From the NCBI RefSeq assembly GCF_002968335.2, contig NZ_CP134398.1, forward strand, positions 5,146,001 to 5,210,000: DNA of 64,000 nt, given 5' to 3'. The DNA is from Mycobacterium sp. ITM-2016-00316 (GTDB taxonomy: Bacteria; Actinomycetota; Actinomycetes; Mycobacteriales; Mycobacteriaceae). Below, in pieces: positions 9,337 to 17,840 of this stretch. A program made the translations under genes and the position numbers. The notes beneath the pieces are model-generated. The model made no database searches and was not told the origin of the DNA. It saw nothing but the letters and a program-made list of their open reading frames with translations. Numbering within the stretch: position 1 is the first letter of the stretch; every line of letters starts with the position of its first letter.

Positions 9337-10113
9337 CTACCGCTCCAGGACCCGGACGCCGACGGCGGTCAGGATGACGTTGACGACGAACAGGCAGATG
9401 AAGGCGTAGACCACGGTCTCGTTCACCGCGATACCCACCCCCTTGGGGCCGCCCTTCACGGTCAGACCCCGGTAGCAGCCGACCAGACCGGCCAGCAGGC
9501 CGAACAGCAGGGCCTTGAACATGGCGAGCACGAGCTCACCGAGTCCGGTCAGGATGGTCAGCCCGTTGATGAACGCTCCCGGGTTGACGCCCTGCAGGAA
9601 CACCGAGAACACGTACCCGCCGGACAGGCCGATGGCGCACACGAGACCATTGAGCAGCACCGCCACCACGGTCGAGGCGAGCACGCGGGGCACCACGAGT
9701 CGCTGGATCGGATCGATGCCCAGCACGCGCATCGCGTCGATCTCTTCACGGATGGTGCGTGCGCCGAGATCGGCACAGATCGCGGTGGCACCGGCGCCGG
9801 CGACCACCAGCACGGTCACCACCGGTCCGAGCTGGGTGATGGTGCCGAAAGCGGTGCCCGCGCCGGACAGGTCGGCCGCGCCGATCTCGCGAAGGAGGAT
9901 GTTGAGCGTGAAGGCGACCAGAACCGTGAACGGGATGGACACCAGGAGCGTCGGGACCAACGACACCCGCGCGATCATCCACGTCTGATCCAGAAATTCG
10001 CGGAACTGGAAGGGCCGACGCCACATCTTGACGAAGGTGTCGATGGTCATTTCCACGAACCCACCCACGGCCCGCGCCGGAGCCGCAAGCTGTTCGATCA
10101 ACCTCGACTCCAT
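9337..10113 (-). CDS. yrbE4A: YrbE4A, MlaE-type permease of the Mce4 importer
   Basis: A 258-residue MlaE/YrbE-family permease with about five membrane helices and the conserved motif REEIDAMRVLGIDP at about 136-150. It is the first gene of the mce4 transport cluster. The upstream 260 bases hold two matches to the KstR operator (10236-10249 and 10324-10337), so transcription is probably induced when KstR is released by sterol-derived CoA thioesters. It corresponds to Rv3501c. Confidence 0.96.
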   Translation of the reverse strand: MESRLIEQLAAPARAVGGFVEMTIDTFVKMWRRPFQFREFLDQTWMIARVSLVPTLLVSIPFTVLVAFTLNILLREIGAADLSGAGTAFGTITQLGPVVTVLVVAGAGATAICADLGARTIREEIDAMRVLGIDPIQRLVVPRVLASTVVAVLLNGLVCAIGLSGGYVFSVFLQGVNPGAFINGLTILTGLGELVLAMFKALLFGLLAGLVGCYRGLTVKGGPKGVGIAVNETVVYAFICLFVVNVILTAVGVRVLER

Positions 10114-10235
10114 TCTCGAACGGGGTTGGCGTCCCGCACTGGCGAAGAACCCGACAATAGCCGGAATCTGTCCGCCCTGGCGGTCTTTCCACCCCTGATG
10201 TGCACGTTGCGCTTAGTGAGCGGGCTCATAGTAAC

Positions 10236-10249
10236 TAGAACACGTTCAC
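10236..10249. promoter_or_regulatory. KstR-type operator, imperfect, upstream of yrbE4A
   Basis: TAGAACACGTTCAC matches the KstR palindrome core TnnAACnnGTTnnA except at the last base. It lies about 120 bases upstream of yrbE4A and about 75 bases from the perfect site at 10324, so the two could act together on the mce4 promoter. Confidence 0.65.
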
Positions 10250-10323
10250 AGTGTCAAAGAACCACAATCTTCGTGGAAATTCCCCATTTTTCCTGGTCAC
10301 AGCCGGTGTGATCGGCATCATTC

Positions 10324-10337
10324 TAGAACGTGTTCTA
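10324..10337. promoter_or_regulatory. KstR operator between hsd4A and yrbE4A
   Basis: TAGAACGTGTTCTA is a perfect 14-base match to the consensus KstR palindrome. It lies after the stop of hsd4A and about 210 bases upstream of the yrbE4A start, on the common direction of transcription, which implies that mce4 has its own KstR-controlled promoter separate from the fdxD-hsd4A transcript. Confidence 0.88.
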
Positions 10338-10374
10338 TCAGCTCCGGAACGGGTGGATATGAGGTTCTCGAAAC

Positions 10375-11304
10375 TCAAGAACCCATTAGTTCAGTAGCCG
10401 AGAATCCTATTTCCGGATCCCTCTCAGCAAAGAAGTCCCCCAGCGCCGCGCTGAGCGCCGCCGGGTCCCAGGCGTCGCCGCGCGCGTCGAAACGCTGCGC
10501 AGCCACCGGCGCGGCCACCAGGGTGACCGTCGGGCCGTAGACGATGAACAGCTGACCGTTCACCCGGTCCGAAGCCGGGGACGCCAGATAGCTCACCAGT
10601 GTGACGACGTGTTCGGGTGACAGCGCGTCGACCTGACCCTCGCCGAGGTCGGGCGCGTCGCCGAACACATCGGCGGTCATCGCCGTACGCGCGCGCGGCG
10701 CGATCGCGTTGGCACGCACGCCGTACCGGCTCAGGCCACGCGCCGCCGACAGGGTCAGGGCGGTGATACCCGCCTTCGCCGCGCCATAGTTGGCCTGCCC
10801 CACCGGTCCCGCGATGCCGGCCTCCGACGAGGTGTTGATGATCCGGCCGTACACCTGACCATCGGCAGACTCCTTGGCCTTGGCCTTCCAGTAGGTCGCG
10901 GCATTGCGGGTCAGCAGGAAATGACCACGGAGGTGCACGGCGATCACCGCGTCCCAGTCATCGTCGGACATGTTGAACAGCATGCGGTCCCGGGTGATAC
11001 CGGCGTTGTTGACCACGATGCTCAGGCCGCCCAGCCGATCCGCGGTCTCCACCAGTTCGTCTGCGGTGCTACGGGCGCTGATATCGCCGGCCACCGCCAC
11101 ACCCTTGGACCCGGCGGCCTCGATCTCGGCGAGCACATCGGAGGAGTCCAGTGCGCCGGCCATGTCGTTGACCACGACCGTCGCGCCGGCGCGGGCCAGC
11201 CCGATCGCCTCGGCACGGCCGAGACCCGCGGCCGCGCCGGTGACGACGGCGACCCTGCCGGACAGGTCGATCGGATTTTCGTTCGTTGCGGTGTCTGGAG
11301 CCAC
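10375..11304 (-). CDS. hsd4A: Hsd4A, short-chain dehydrogenase of sterol side-chain oxidation
   Basis: A 309-residue SDR. The nucleotide-binding motif VVTGAAAGLGRAEA (about 20-33), NNAG (about 103-106) and the catalytic Ser...YGAAK motif (about 165-183) are all visible. The C-terminal extension beyond the usual 250 residues is shared with the MFE-2 type dehydrogenases. The orthologue Rv3502c is known as Hsd4A, a 17-beta-hydroxysteroid/beta-hydroxyacyl-CoA dehydrogenase acting on the steroid side chain. It sits between the small ferredoxin and the mce4 operon, the same order as in M. tuberculosis. Confidence 0.9.
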   Translation of the reverse strand: MAPDTATNENPIDLSGRVAVVTGAAAGLGRAEAIGLARAGATVVVNDMAGALDSSDVLAEIEAAGSKGVAVAGDISARSTADELVETADRLGGLSIVVNNAGITRDRMLFNMSDDDWDAVIAVHLRGHFLLTRNAATYWKAKAKESADGQVYGRIINTSSEAGIAGPVGQANYGAAKAGITALTLSAARGLSRYGVRANAIAPRARTAMTADVFGDAPDLGEGQVDALSPEHVVTLVSYLASPASDRVNGQLFIVYGPTVTLVAAPVAAQRFDARGDAWDPAALSAALGDFFAERDPEIGFSATELMGS

Positions 11305-11326
11305 TGTACGAATACCTCTAGTTTCT

Positions 11327-11518
11327 TTAGTCTTTTCGGATCAGGGCGGCCCGTGGGCATTCTGCGATGGACTGCTCGGCCAGGTCCTCCTGGTCGGCGG
11401 GCACCGGGTCGGCCTTCACCACCGCGTAGTCATCGTCATCGAGATCAAACAGGTCGGGGGCGATACCGAGACACACCGCATTGCCTTCGCAGCGGTCACG
11501 ATCGACTTCTACGTGCAT
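11327..11518 (-). CDS. fdxD: Small 3Fe-4S-type ferredoxin (FdxD-like)
   Basis: A 63-residue acidic ferredoxin. The cluster ligands are C10, C16 and C54 (the last in ECPRAAL); the position of the fourth ligand in a 4Fe-4S protein is occupied by Asn13, so a [3Fe-4S] cluster is expected. Such proteins deliver electrons to cytochromes P450. I start at the ATG at 11518 (MHVEVDRDRC), the usual N-terminus of this family; the frame continues to 11590 without similarity. It corresponds to Rv3503c, and a KstR operator lies about 75 bases upstream. Confidence 0.9.
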   Translation of the reverse strand: MHVEVDRDRCEGNAVCLGIAPDLFDLDDDDYAVVKADPVPADQEDLAEQSIAECPRAALIRKD

Positions 11519-11593
11519 GACAACCTCCTCGCACTCCGGGTCAGGGCGGGCTGTCCCTGTGCTGTCCGACAATACCGCCCTGGACCGCAAGAC

Positions 11594-11607
11594 TAGAACG
11601 TGTTACA
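11594..11607. promoter_or_regulatory. KstR operator between fdxD-hsd4A and fadE26-fadE27-fadD17
   Basis: TAGAACGTGTTACA fits TnnAACnnGTTnnA. It lies in the divergent gap between the ferredoxin (start 11518, minus) and fadE26 (start 11684, plus) and could control both transcripts. Confidence 0.85.
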
Positions 11608-11683
11608 ACGAGACAGATGGACGGGTACCACCATGTGCCCGCCGGTGCACCGGCAACCAACCCCGAACAGTGAGGACGTCCCC

Positions 11684-12868
11684 ATGCGGATCGGTTATAC
11701 CGCCGAGCAGGAGGAGTTGCGCCGCGAACTGCGGTCGTACTTCCAGAAACTGATGACTCCGGAGCGGGCCGAGGCGCTGGCGGCCAGCGATGGCGAGATG
11801 GGGCGCGGCAATGTCTACCGCGAAACCGTCGAGCAGATGGGCAAGGACGGCTGGCTGACACTGTCCTGGCCCAAGGAGTACGGCGGCCAGGCGCGCCCAC
11901 CGATGGACGGCCTGATCTTCAACGACGAAGCCTCCATCGCCAATGTGCCGGTGCCGTTCCTCACCATCAACTCGGTCGCGCCGACCATCATGCATTTCGG
12001 CACCGAGGAGCAGAAGCAGTTCTTCCTGCCCAAGATCGCGGCCGGCCAGTTGCATTTCTCCATCGGCTACTCCGAGCCGGGCGCGGGCACCGACCTTGCC
12101 TCGCTGCGCACCACCGCCGTGCGCAGCGGTGACGAATACGTCATCAACGGTCAGAAGATGTGGACCAGCCTGATCGCGTACGCCGATTACGTATGGCTGG
12201 CGGTGCGCACCAACCCGGAAGCCAAGAAGCACCGCGGCATCTCGATGCTGATCGTGCCGACCACCGCCGAGGGCTTCTCCTGGACCCCGGTGCACACCAT
12301 GTCCGGTGTCGACACCAGCGCCACCTACTACCAGGATGTCCGGGTGCCGACCAGCGCGCTGGTCGGCGAGGAGAATGCCGGCTGGAAGCTGGTCACCAAC
12401 CAGCTCAACCACGAGCGGGTCGCGCTGGTGTCGGCCCAACCGATCTTCGTCGCGCTCAACGGTGTTCGCGAATGGGCGCAGAACACCAAGGACGTGCACG
12501 GCAAGCGCATGATCGACTCCGAATGGGTTCAGCTCAACCTGGCCCGGGTGCACGCCAAGGCCGAGGTGCTCAAGCTCATCAACTGGGAACTCGCGTCCGC
12601 CTCCGATGACAATGCGCCGTCCCCGGCGGATGCGTCCGCGGCCAAGGTGTTCGGGACCGAACTCGCCACCGAGGCCTACCGCCTGCTGATGGAGGTGCTC
12701 GGTACCTCGGCGACGCTGCGGACCGGGTCGCCGGGTGCGTTGCTGCGCGGGCGGGTCGAGCGCATGCACCGCTCCTGCCTGATCCTGACCTTCGGCGGCG
12801 GCACCAACGAGATCCAGCGCGACATCATCGGCATGGTCGCACTCGGCCTGCCCCGAGTGAACCGTTAA
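11684..12868 (+). CDS. fadE26: FadE26 (ChsE4), acyl-CoA dehydrogenase subunit for sterol side chains
   Basis: A 394-residue acyl-CoA dehydrogenase. Family signatures include GYSEPGAGTDLASL (about 125-138) and the C-terminal FGGGTNEIQRDIIG (about 368-381). Known orthologues form an alpha2-beta2 heterotetramer with FadE27 (ChsE4-ChsE5) that desaturates C27/C24 3-oxo-steroid CoA thioesters in the first side-chain beta-oxidation cycle. I start at the ATG at 11684 (MRIGYTAEQEEL), behind a GAGG ribosome binding site. FadE27 follows after nine bases and the genes are probably co-transcribed from the KstR-controlled promoter. Confidence 0.93.
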   Translation: MRIGYTAEQEELRRELRSYFQKLMTPERAEALAASDGEMGRGNVYRETVEQMGKDGWLTLSWPKEYGGQARPPMDGLIFNDEASIANVPVPFLTINSVAPTIMHFGTEEQKQFFLPKIAAGQLHFSIGYSEPGAGTDLASLRTTAVRSGDEYVINGQKMWTSLIAYADYVWLAVRTNPEAKKHRGISMLIVPTTAEGFSWTPVHTMSGVDTSATYYQDVRVPTSALVGEENAGWKLVTNQLNHERVALVSAQPIFVALNGVREWAQNTKDVHGKRMIDSEWVQLNLARVHAKAEVLKLINWELASASDDNAPSPADASAAKVFGTELATEAYRLLMEVLGTSATLRTGSPGALLRGRVERMHRSCLILTFGGGTNEIQRDIIGMVALGLPRVNR

Positions 12869-12877
12869 GGAACAGAC

Positions 12878-13987
12878 ATGGACTTCACCCCTACCGAAGC
12901 CTCCGTCGATCTCGGCGGCCTGGTGCGCACCATCACCGAATCGGTGGTCACCCCCGAGCACCAGCGCGTGCTCGACGGGCTCGACGAACGCTTCGACCGC
13001 GACCTGTGGGCCAAGCTGATCGAGGCCGACATCCTGTCCACCGCCGCCCCGGAGTCCCTGGGCGGCGGCGGATTCGGCGTCTTGGAGCAGGCGGCCGTGC
13101 TGACCGCGCTGGGACGGCAACTGTCGGCGGTCCCCTACCTGGAATCGGCCGTGCTCGCCGCCGGAGCGCTGGAGAGGTTCGCATCCGAAGCGCTGCAGCG
13201 GGAGTGGGCGGTGCCCGCCGTCAACGGCAGCAAGATCGTCACGGTGGCGCTGGACGGCGAGATGGGCCAGGGCCCGGTCCAGGCTGCATCCGTTGAAGGC
13301 CCTGAGGGTCCCGGGTTCCGGCTGACCGGCTCGCGGACCCAGGTGGCCTACGGTCCGGTGGCCGACGCCTTCCTGGTTCCCGCCGAGACCGACGCGGGTA
13401 CCAAGGTCTTCCTGGTGACCGCCGCGGATCCCGCCGTCACGCTGAGCACGCTGGACACCACCGGTCACGGTGCCGTCGGGCACCTTGAGCTCGGTGGCAC
13501 GAGCGTTGACGCCGATCGCGTCATCGGAGACGGCGAGGTGCTCGACTGGCTCACCGTGCGGGCAGCGCTGGGCCGCACCGCATTCCAGCTCGGCGTGCTG
13601 GAGCGCGCCCTGGAGCTCACCGCGGTGTACGCCCGCGAGCGTGAGCAGTTCGATCGCCCGATCGGCAGCTTCCAGGCGGTCTCGGCACGGCTGGCCGACG
13701 GCTATATCGACGTCAAGGCGCTGCGCTCGACACTCACCCAGGCCGCCTGGCGGTTGTCCGAGGATCTGCCTGCCGATATCGACGTGGCCAGCGCCGCGTT
13801 CTGGGCGGCCGATGCCGGCCACCGGGTCGCCCATACCGCGGTACACGTGCACGGCGGGGTCGGGATCGACATGGATCACCCCATCCACCGGTACTTCCTG
13901 GCCGCCAAGCAGACCGAGTTCGCGGTCGGTGGGGCGACAGGGCAGTTGCTGCGGATCGGCCGTGAGCTGGCCGACACCCCCGTCTAG
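12878..13987 (+). CDS. fadE27: FadE27 (ChsE5), partner acyl-CoA dehydrogenase subunit
   Basis: A 369-residue acyl-CoA dehydrogenase-like protein with the middle beta domain around 110-220 and the C-terminal helical domain containing YAREREQFDRPIGSFQAV (about 249-266) and HVHGGVGIDMDHPIHRYF. It is shorter and more divergent at its N-terminus than FadE26, as expected for the partner of a heterotetrameric ChsE pair. It lies nine bases downstream of fadE26 and three bases upstream of fadD17. Orthologous to Rv3505 by sequence and position. Confidence 0.93.
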   Translation: MDFTPTEASVDLGGLVRTITESVVTPEHQRVLDGLDERFDRDLWAKLIEADILSTAAPESLGGGGFGVLEQAAVLTALGRQLSAVPYLESAVLAAGALERFASEALQREWAVPAVNGSKIVTVALDGEMGQGPVQAASVEGPEGPGFRLTGSRTQVAYGPVADAFLVPAETDAGTKVFLVTAADPAVTLSTLDTTGHGAVGHLELGGTSVDADRVIGDGEVLDWLTVRAALGRTAFQLGVLERALELTAVYAREREQFDRPIGSFQAVSARLADGYIDVKALRSTLTQAAWRLSEDLPADIDVASAAFWAADAGHRVAHTAVHVHGGVGIDMDHPIHRYFLAAKQTEFAVGGATGQLLRIGRELADTPV

Positions 13988-13990
13988 CCA

Positions 13991-15508
13991 GTGACCCGAA
14001 ACCTCGGTCCCACCGTCACCGAACTACTGGCGCCACTGATCGACGTCACTGACCGTGGTGTCTACGAAGGAGACTCGTTCAGCAGCTGGCGTGACCACAT
14101 CGCGTCCGGCGCCCAGCTGGCGGCGGCGCTGGAGGCCCGGCTGGATCCGTCCCGGCCCCCGCATATCGGCGCGCTGCTCGGCAACACGTCGTTCTTCTCG
14201 ATGCTGTTGGTGGCCGCCGGACTGCGGGGCCTGGTCCCGGTGGGACTGAACCCCACCCGTCGCGGCGCGGCGTTGGCCTCCGATATCGCCAGGGCCGACT
14301 GCCAGCTGGTCCTCACCGACGATGCGAGCCTGGTTCCGGCCGGGGTCGACTTCATCGACGTCGAATCACCCTCGTGGGCCGCCGAGCTCGCCGGGTATGC
14401 CGGCGAACCGGTGGCCTTCGCCGACCTTTCCGGCGATGACCTGTTCATGCTGATCTTCACCTCCGGGACCAGCGGTGAGCCCAAGGCGGTGCGGGTGACC
14501 CATGACAAGGTCGCCTTCCCCGGGCGGATGCTTGCCGAGCGGTTCGGGCTGGGACCCGAGGACACCTGTTATCTGTCCATGCCGCTGTTCCACTCCAATG
14601 CGATCATGGCCGGCTGGTCGGTGGCGGTGGCCGCCGGCGCCTCGATTGCCCTGCGCCGCAGATTCTCCGCATCACACTTCATTTCCGACGTACGGCGTTA
14701 CGGAGCCACCTACGCCAACTATGTCGGCAAGCCACTGTCCTACATCCTGGCGACCCCCGAACGACCCGATGATGCCGACAATCCACTGAAGTTCCTGTAT
14801 GGCAACGAGGCCGCACCCCGCGATCTGCCCCGCTTCGCGGCACGTTTCGGCGTCCGGGTGGTCGACGGGTTCGGTTCCACCGAAGGCGGTGTGGCGATCG
14901 CGCGCACCCCCGACACCCCGGACGGCTCGCTGGGACCGCTGACCGACGAGGTGGCGATCCTCGACGTCGAGACCGGGCAGCCGTGTGCACCCGGCGTGGT
15001 CGGTGAGTTGGTGAATCCGACCGGCGCTGGTTGGTTTCGTGGCTACTACAACTCCCCCGACGCCGAGGCCGACCGGATGGCCGGCGGTGTCTATCACACC
15101 GGGGACCTGGCCTACCGCGACGAAGCCGGCTACATCTACTTCGCCGGACGGCTCGGCGATTGGATGCGGGTGGACGGCGAAAACCTGGGCACCGCACCCA
15201 TCGAGCGGATCCTGTTGCGGCATATCGACATCGTCGAGGTCGCCGTGTACCCGATCCCGGACCCGGCGGTCGGCGACCGCGTGATGGCCGCGGTGGTGCT
15301 CGCCGGTGGCGCGAGGTTCGATGCCGACGCATTCCGCGGGTTCCTGGACGAGCAGCCCGATCTCGGGCCGAAGCAGTGGCCGTCGTTCGTCCGGGTGGCC
15401 ACCGAGCTGCCCCGCACCGAGACCTTCAAGGTGCTCAAACGCGAGCTGTCCGCGCAGGCGACCGCCTGCGCCGATCCGGTGTACCCGATCGGCGCGAACA
15501 CGAAGTAG
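13991..15508 (+). CDS. fadD17: FadD17, steroid/fatty acyl-CoA synthetase
   Basis: A 505-residue ANL-superfamily adenylating enzyme starting at GTG 13991, three bases after the fadE27 stop. The AMP-binding P-loop IFTSGTSGEPKAVRVTH lies at about 156-172, the hinge region as GRLGDWMRVDGENLG (about 386-400), and the catalytic lysine in ETFKVLKREL near 485. FadD17 of M. tuberculosis is part of the KstR regulon and is reported to activate side-chain carboxylates of steroid intermediates. Third gene of the fadE26-fadE27-fadD17 operon. Confidence 0.92.
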   Translation: MTRNLGPTVTELLAPLIDVTDRGVYEGDSFSSWRDHIASGAQLAAALEARLDPSRPPHIGALLGNTSFFSMLLVAAGLRGLVPVGLNPTRRGAALASDIARADCQLVLTDDASLVPAGVDFIDVESPSWAAELAGYAGEPVAFADLSGDDLFMLIFTSGTSGEPKAVRVTHDKVAFPGRMLAERFGLGPEDTCYLSMPLFHSNAIMAGWSVAVAAGASIALRRRFSASHFISDVRRYGATYANYVGKPLSYILATPERPDDADNPLKFLYGNEAAPRDLPRFAARFGVRVVDGFGSTEGGVAIARTPDTPDGSLGPLTDEVAILDVETGQPCAPGVVGELVNPTGAGWFRGYYNSPDAEADRMAGGVYHTGDLAYRDEAGYIYFAGRLGDWMRVDGENLGTAPIERILLRHIDIVEVAVYPIPDPAVGDRVMAAVVLAGGARFDADAFRGFLDEQPDLGPKQWPSFVRVATELPRTETFKVLKRELSAQATACADPVYPIGANTK

Positions 15509-15569
15509 ATCGCGGGGAATCCACGGCTTCTCAGCATCGTCCGCACGTCGGGCGGGCTATTGTCCGGGC

Positions 15570-16376
15570 ATGCCCATCACCCCATCCGCCGTGTCCCTGG
15601 TCGGCCGCGTCGCGGTCGTCACCGGAGGCGGCTCGGGCATCGGCCGGGGTATCGCGGCCGGCCTGGCAGCCTTCGGCGCCACGGTGGCGATCTGGGAACG
15701 CGACGAGACGAGCGCCGCCGCGGCGGCGACCGAGACCGGCGGGCTTGCCCTGGTGACCGATGTCCGGGATTCCGCACAGGTGGATGCGGCGCTGGCTCGC
15801 ACCGTCGAGCAACTCGGGCCGCCCCAGATCCTGGTCAACAACGCCGGCGGCACCTTCGGCTCACCGCTGCTGGAGACTTCCGAGAACGGTTGGGATGCGT
15901 TGTACCGGGCCAATCTCCGGCATGTGTTCCTGTGCACACAGCGGGTCGCCCGGGTCATGGTCGAGGCGGCCGACGGCGGCAGCATCATCAACATCACCTC
16001 GATCGAAGGGGTTCGCGCCGCACCCGGTTACGCGGCGTATGCCGCGGCGAAGGCCGGTGTCATCAACTACACCAGGACCGCCGCGCTCGAACTGGCCGAA
16101 CACGGCATTCGGGTCAACGGTCTGGCTCCGGATTTCACCGTGACCGAGGGGCTCGCGGCGATGACCGGGCCGCAACGTCTGCGGGATGCGGGGCGGATGG
16201 TACCGATGGGGCGTGGGGGTCACGTCGACGAAATGGCCGGTGCCGCCGTGTTCCTGGCCTCGGATCTGTCCGGTTACGTGACCGGCCAGACGATTCATGT
16301 CGACGGCGGGACGCAGGCCGCCGGTGGCTGGTACCGGCACCCGGAGTCCGGTCAGTACGTGCTCGGGCCCGGCTGA
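15570..16376 (+). CDS. SDR family oxidoreductase, function unassigned
   Basis: A 268-residue classical SDR: VVTGGGSGIGRGIA (about 16-29), NNAGG (about 91-95), Ser in NITSIEG, catalytic YAAAK (about 155-159) and the C-terminal FLASDLSGYVTGQTIHVDGG. It starts 61 bases after fadD17 on the same strand and could be co-transcribed, but is not part of the conserved M. tuberculosis block. A hydroxyacyl-CoA or hydroxysteroid dehydrogenase role is inferred only from position; substrate unknown. Confidence 0.85.
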   Translation: MPITPSAVSLVGRVAVVTGGGSGIGRGIAAGLAAFGATVAIWERDETSAAAAATETGGLALVTDVRDSAQVDAALARTVEQLGPPQILVNNAGGTFGSPLLETSENGWDALYRANLRHVFLCTQRVARVMVEAADGGSIINITSIEGVRAAPGYAAYAAAKAGVINYTRTAALELAEHGIRVNGLAPDFTVTEGLAAMTGPQRLRDAGRMVPMGRGGHVDEMAGAAVFLASDLSGYVTGQTIHVDGGTQAAGGWYRHPESGQYVLGPG

Positions 16377-16538
16377 GAACACCGTAGGAAGATTTGCTGT
16401 CGCCGTCGATACCTGTCTGGGCGCATTTTTTGAGTACTTCTACCTACCATGTAGCAGCGATTTCTGGGCTACGCTTCCGGACGAATGATCATGGCAAGTG
16501 TTTGCCATCAACAAGACTTTCACAACGAGGGGTTCATG

Positions 16539-17267
16539 ATGAAGACATCTGCAGTTGCCGGTGTTGCAGCAATAGCCACCACATTGGGCTTGATCCTGTC
16601 CGGTTGCGGCTCGGATACCAAGACCACCGAGGGGTCCGCCAAGACCAGCGCCGCGGAGTCTTCGGAAGAATCGACGAGCGAATCCGCGCCGGAGACAACG
16701 AAGCCCAAGGTCGCCCCGCGCGACGAGGTCACCGAGGGATCCGGGCCGAACGAGACGATCGCCAGCTACATCCAGGAGAACGGCATCCAGGAAACCCCGG
16801 TCCAGCGTGGCGATCCGGGGTCGCCGACCATCGACCTGCCCTTCCCCGACGGGTGGGAGGATGCCGGTTCCGATACGCCCGAATGGGCCTATGGCGCAAT
16901 CGTCTACACCGGCCCCGAGGCCGCCGAGTACACGCCGAGCATCGTCGCGATCGTCTCCAAGCTGACCGGCAACGTCGATCCGCAGCGGATCATCGATCTG
17001 GCCGGTGGCGAGTTGCAGAACCTGCCGGACTACGAAGGCTGGAACGAGGGCGCGGTCAGCACCCTCGGTGAGTATCCGGCCTTCCAGCTCGGTGGCACCT
17101 GGATCCAGGACGGTCTGACCAAGATCGTGGCGCAGAAGACGGTGGTGATCCCGGGCGCCGACGGCCTCTATGTCCTGCAGCTCAACGCGGACGGCACCGA
17201 GGATCAGGCCGATATCGTCGGCGCGGCAACCGATATCATCGACTCCGAGACGGTCATCACGCCCTAA
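16539..17267 (+). CDS. LpqN/LpqT-family lipoprotein
   Basis: A 242-residue lipoprotein. The signal peptide ends in the lipobox LSGC, followed by a Thr/Ser/Glu-rich linker (about 25-65) and a globular domain containing IDLPFPDGWEDAG and a terminal DAATDIIDSET-type helix, the pattern of mycobacterial LpqN/LpqT proteins (Mog1/PsbP-like fold). LpqN is linked to cell-envelope lipid metabolism; the exact role is unknown. Start chosen at the second Met of MMK (16539), best spaced from ACGAGGGG; 16536 is the alternative. Its 3' end overlaps the convergent next gene by four bases. Confidence 0.85.
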   Translation: MKTSAVAGVAAIATTLGLILSGCGSDTKTTEGSAKTSAAESSEESTSESAPETTKPKVAPRDEVTEGSGPNETIASYIQENGIQETPVQRGDPGSPTIDLPFPDGWEDAGSDTPEWAYGAIVYTGPEAAEYTPSIVAIVSKLTGNVDPQRIIDLAGGELQNLPDYEGWNEGAVSTLGEYPAFQLGGTWIQDGLTKIVAQKTVVIPGADGLYVLQLNADGTEDQADIVGAATDIIDSETVITP

Positions 17268-17833
17268 TCCTGCCCATGCAGGAACGGCCCGAGCCACAGC
17301 TGTGGACGATGCCGGCGCACCGCAGCTTCCACGCGGGCGCCGGCATCGCTGTACGGGGACACCGTGTAGCGGAAGCAGCCAGCCGACAGTCCTGGTGCCG
17401 GGGCGGGGATCTCCTGCCAGTCACCACGTAGCCGCGGATGACGTGCGGCGTGGGTCGCATCGATCAGGTAGATCTCCAGTCCCGCCATCGTGGTGGTCTG
17501 CAGACCGCGAAAGGTTCCCGCGTACGATCCGAATCCCACACCGGCGATCTCATGCCATCCGATGGTGTCCGTCGTGGCGCCGTCGAAGGGGTGGATACCG
17601 GCGGCATCCACCGTCAGGCCCATGCCGCGCACCGTCTTCGGGACTCGCCAGGCCACCCAGAGGAACGGCACGGCCAGTACCGCCACCCCTGCCCAACGCA
17701 GCGCGAGGTCCGTCCCCTGGTAGGACCCGAGGAGCAGATAGGCCAGCGGGACCATCCACAACGTGGCGGTCACCGCCAGGATGCCCGCGGCCAGCGCGGG
17801 GGTCCACCGCACCACAACGATCCGTTCGGCCAC
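17264..17833 (-). CDS. Small membrane protein, PH-domain-like
   Basis: A 189-residue protein beginning at GTG 17833. Two membrane helices (about 10-33 and 42-63) are followed by a soluble region with the MGLTVDAAGIHPFDG...IGWHEIAGVGF pattern common in actinobacterial PH-domain-like membrane proteins. No catalytic motif is visible. It lies eight bases behind the flavin oxidoreductase gene and is probably co-transcribed with it. Function unknown. Confidence 0.75.
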   Translation of the reverse strand: MAERIVVVRWTPALAAGILAVTATLWMVPLAYLLLGSYQGTDLALRWAGVAVLAVPFLWVAWRVPKTVRGMGLTVDAAGIHPFDGATTDTIGWHEIAGVGFGSYAGTFRGLQTTTMAGLEIYLIDATHAARHPRLRGDWQEIPAPAPGLSAGCFRYTVSPYSDAGARVEAAVRRHRPQLWLGPFLHGQD

Positions 17834-17840
17834 CCGGTGA

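Noticed and set aside
11603..13888. A 761-codon open frame on the minus strand over fadE26-fadE27
   Set aside because: It is the antisense shadow of two genes that carry clear acyl-CoA dehydrogenase motifs, and its translation has no recognisable domain. Long antisense frames are expected in GC-rich DNA.
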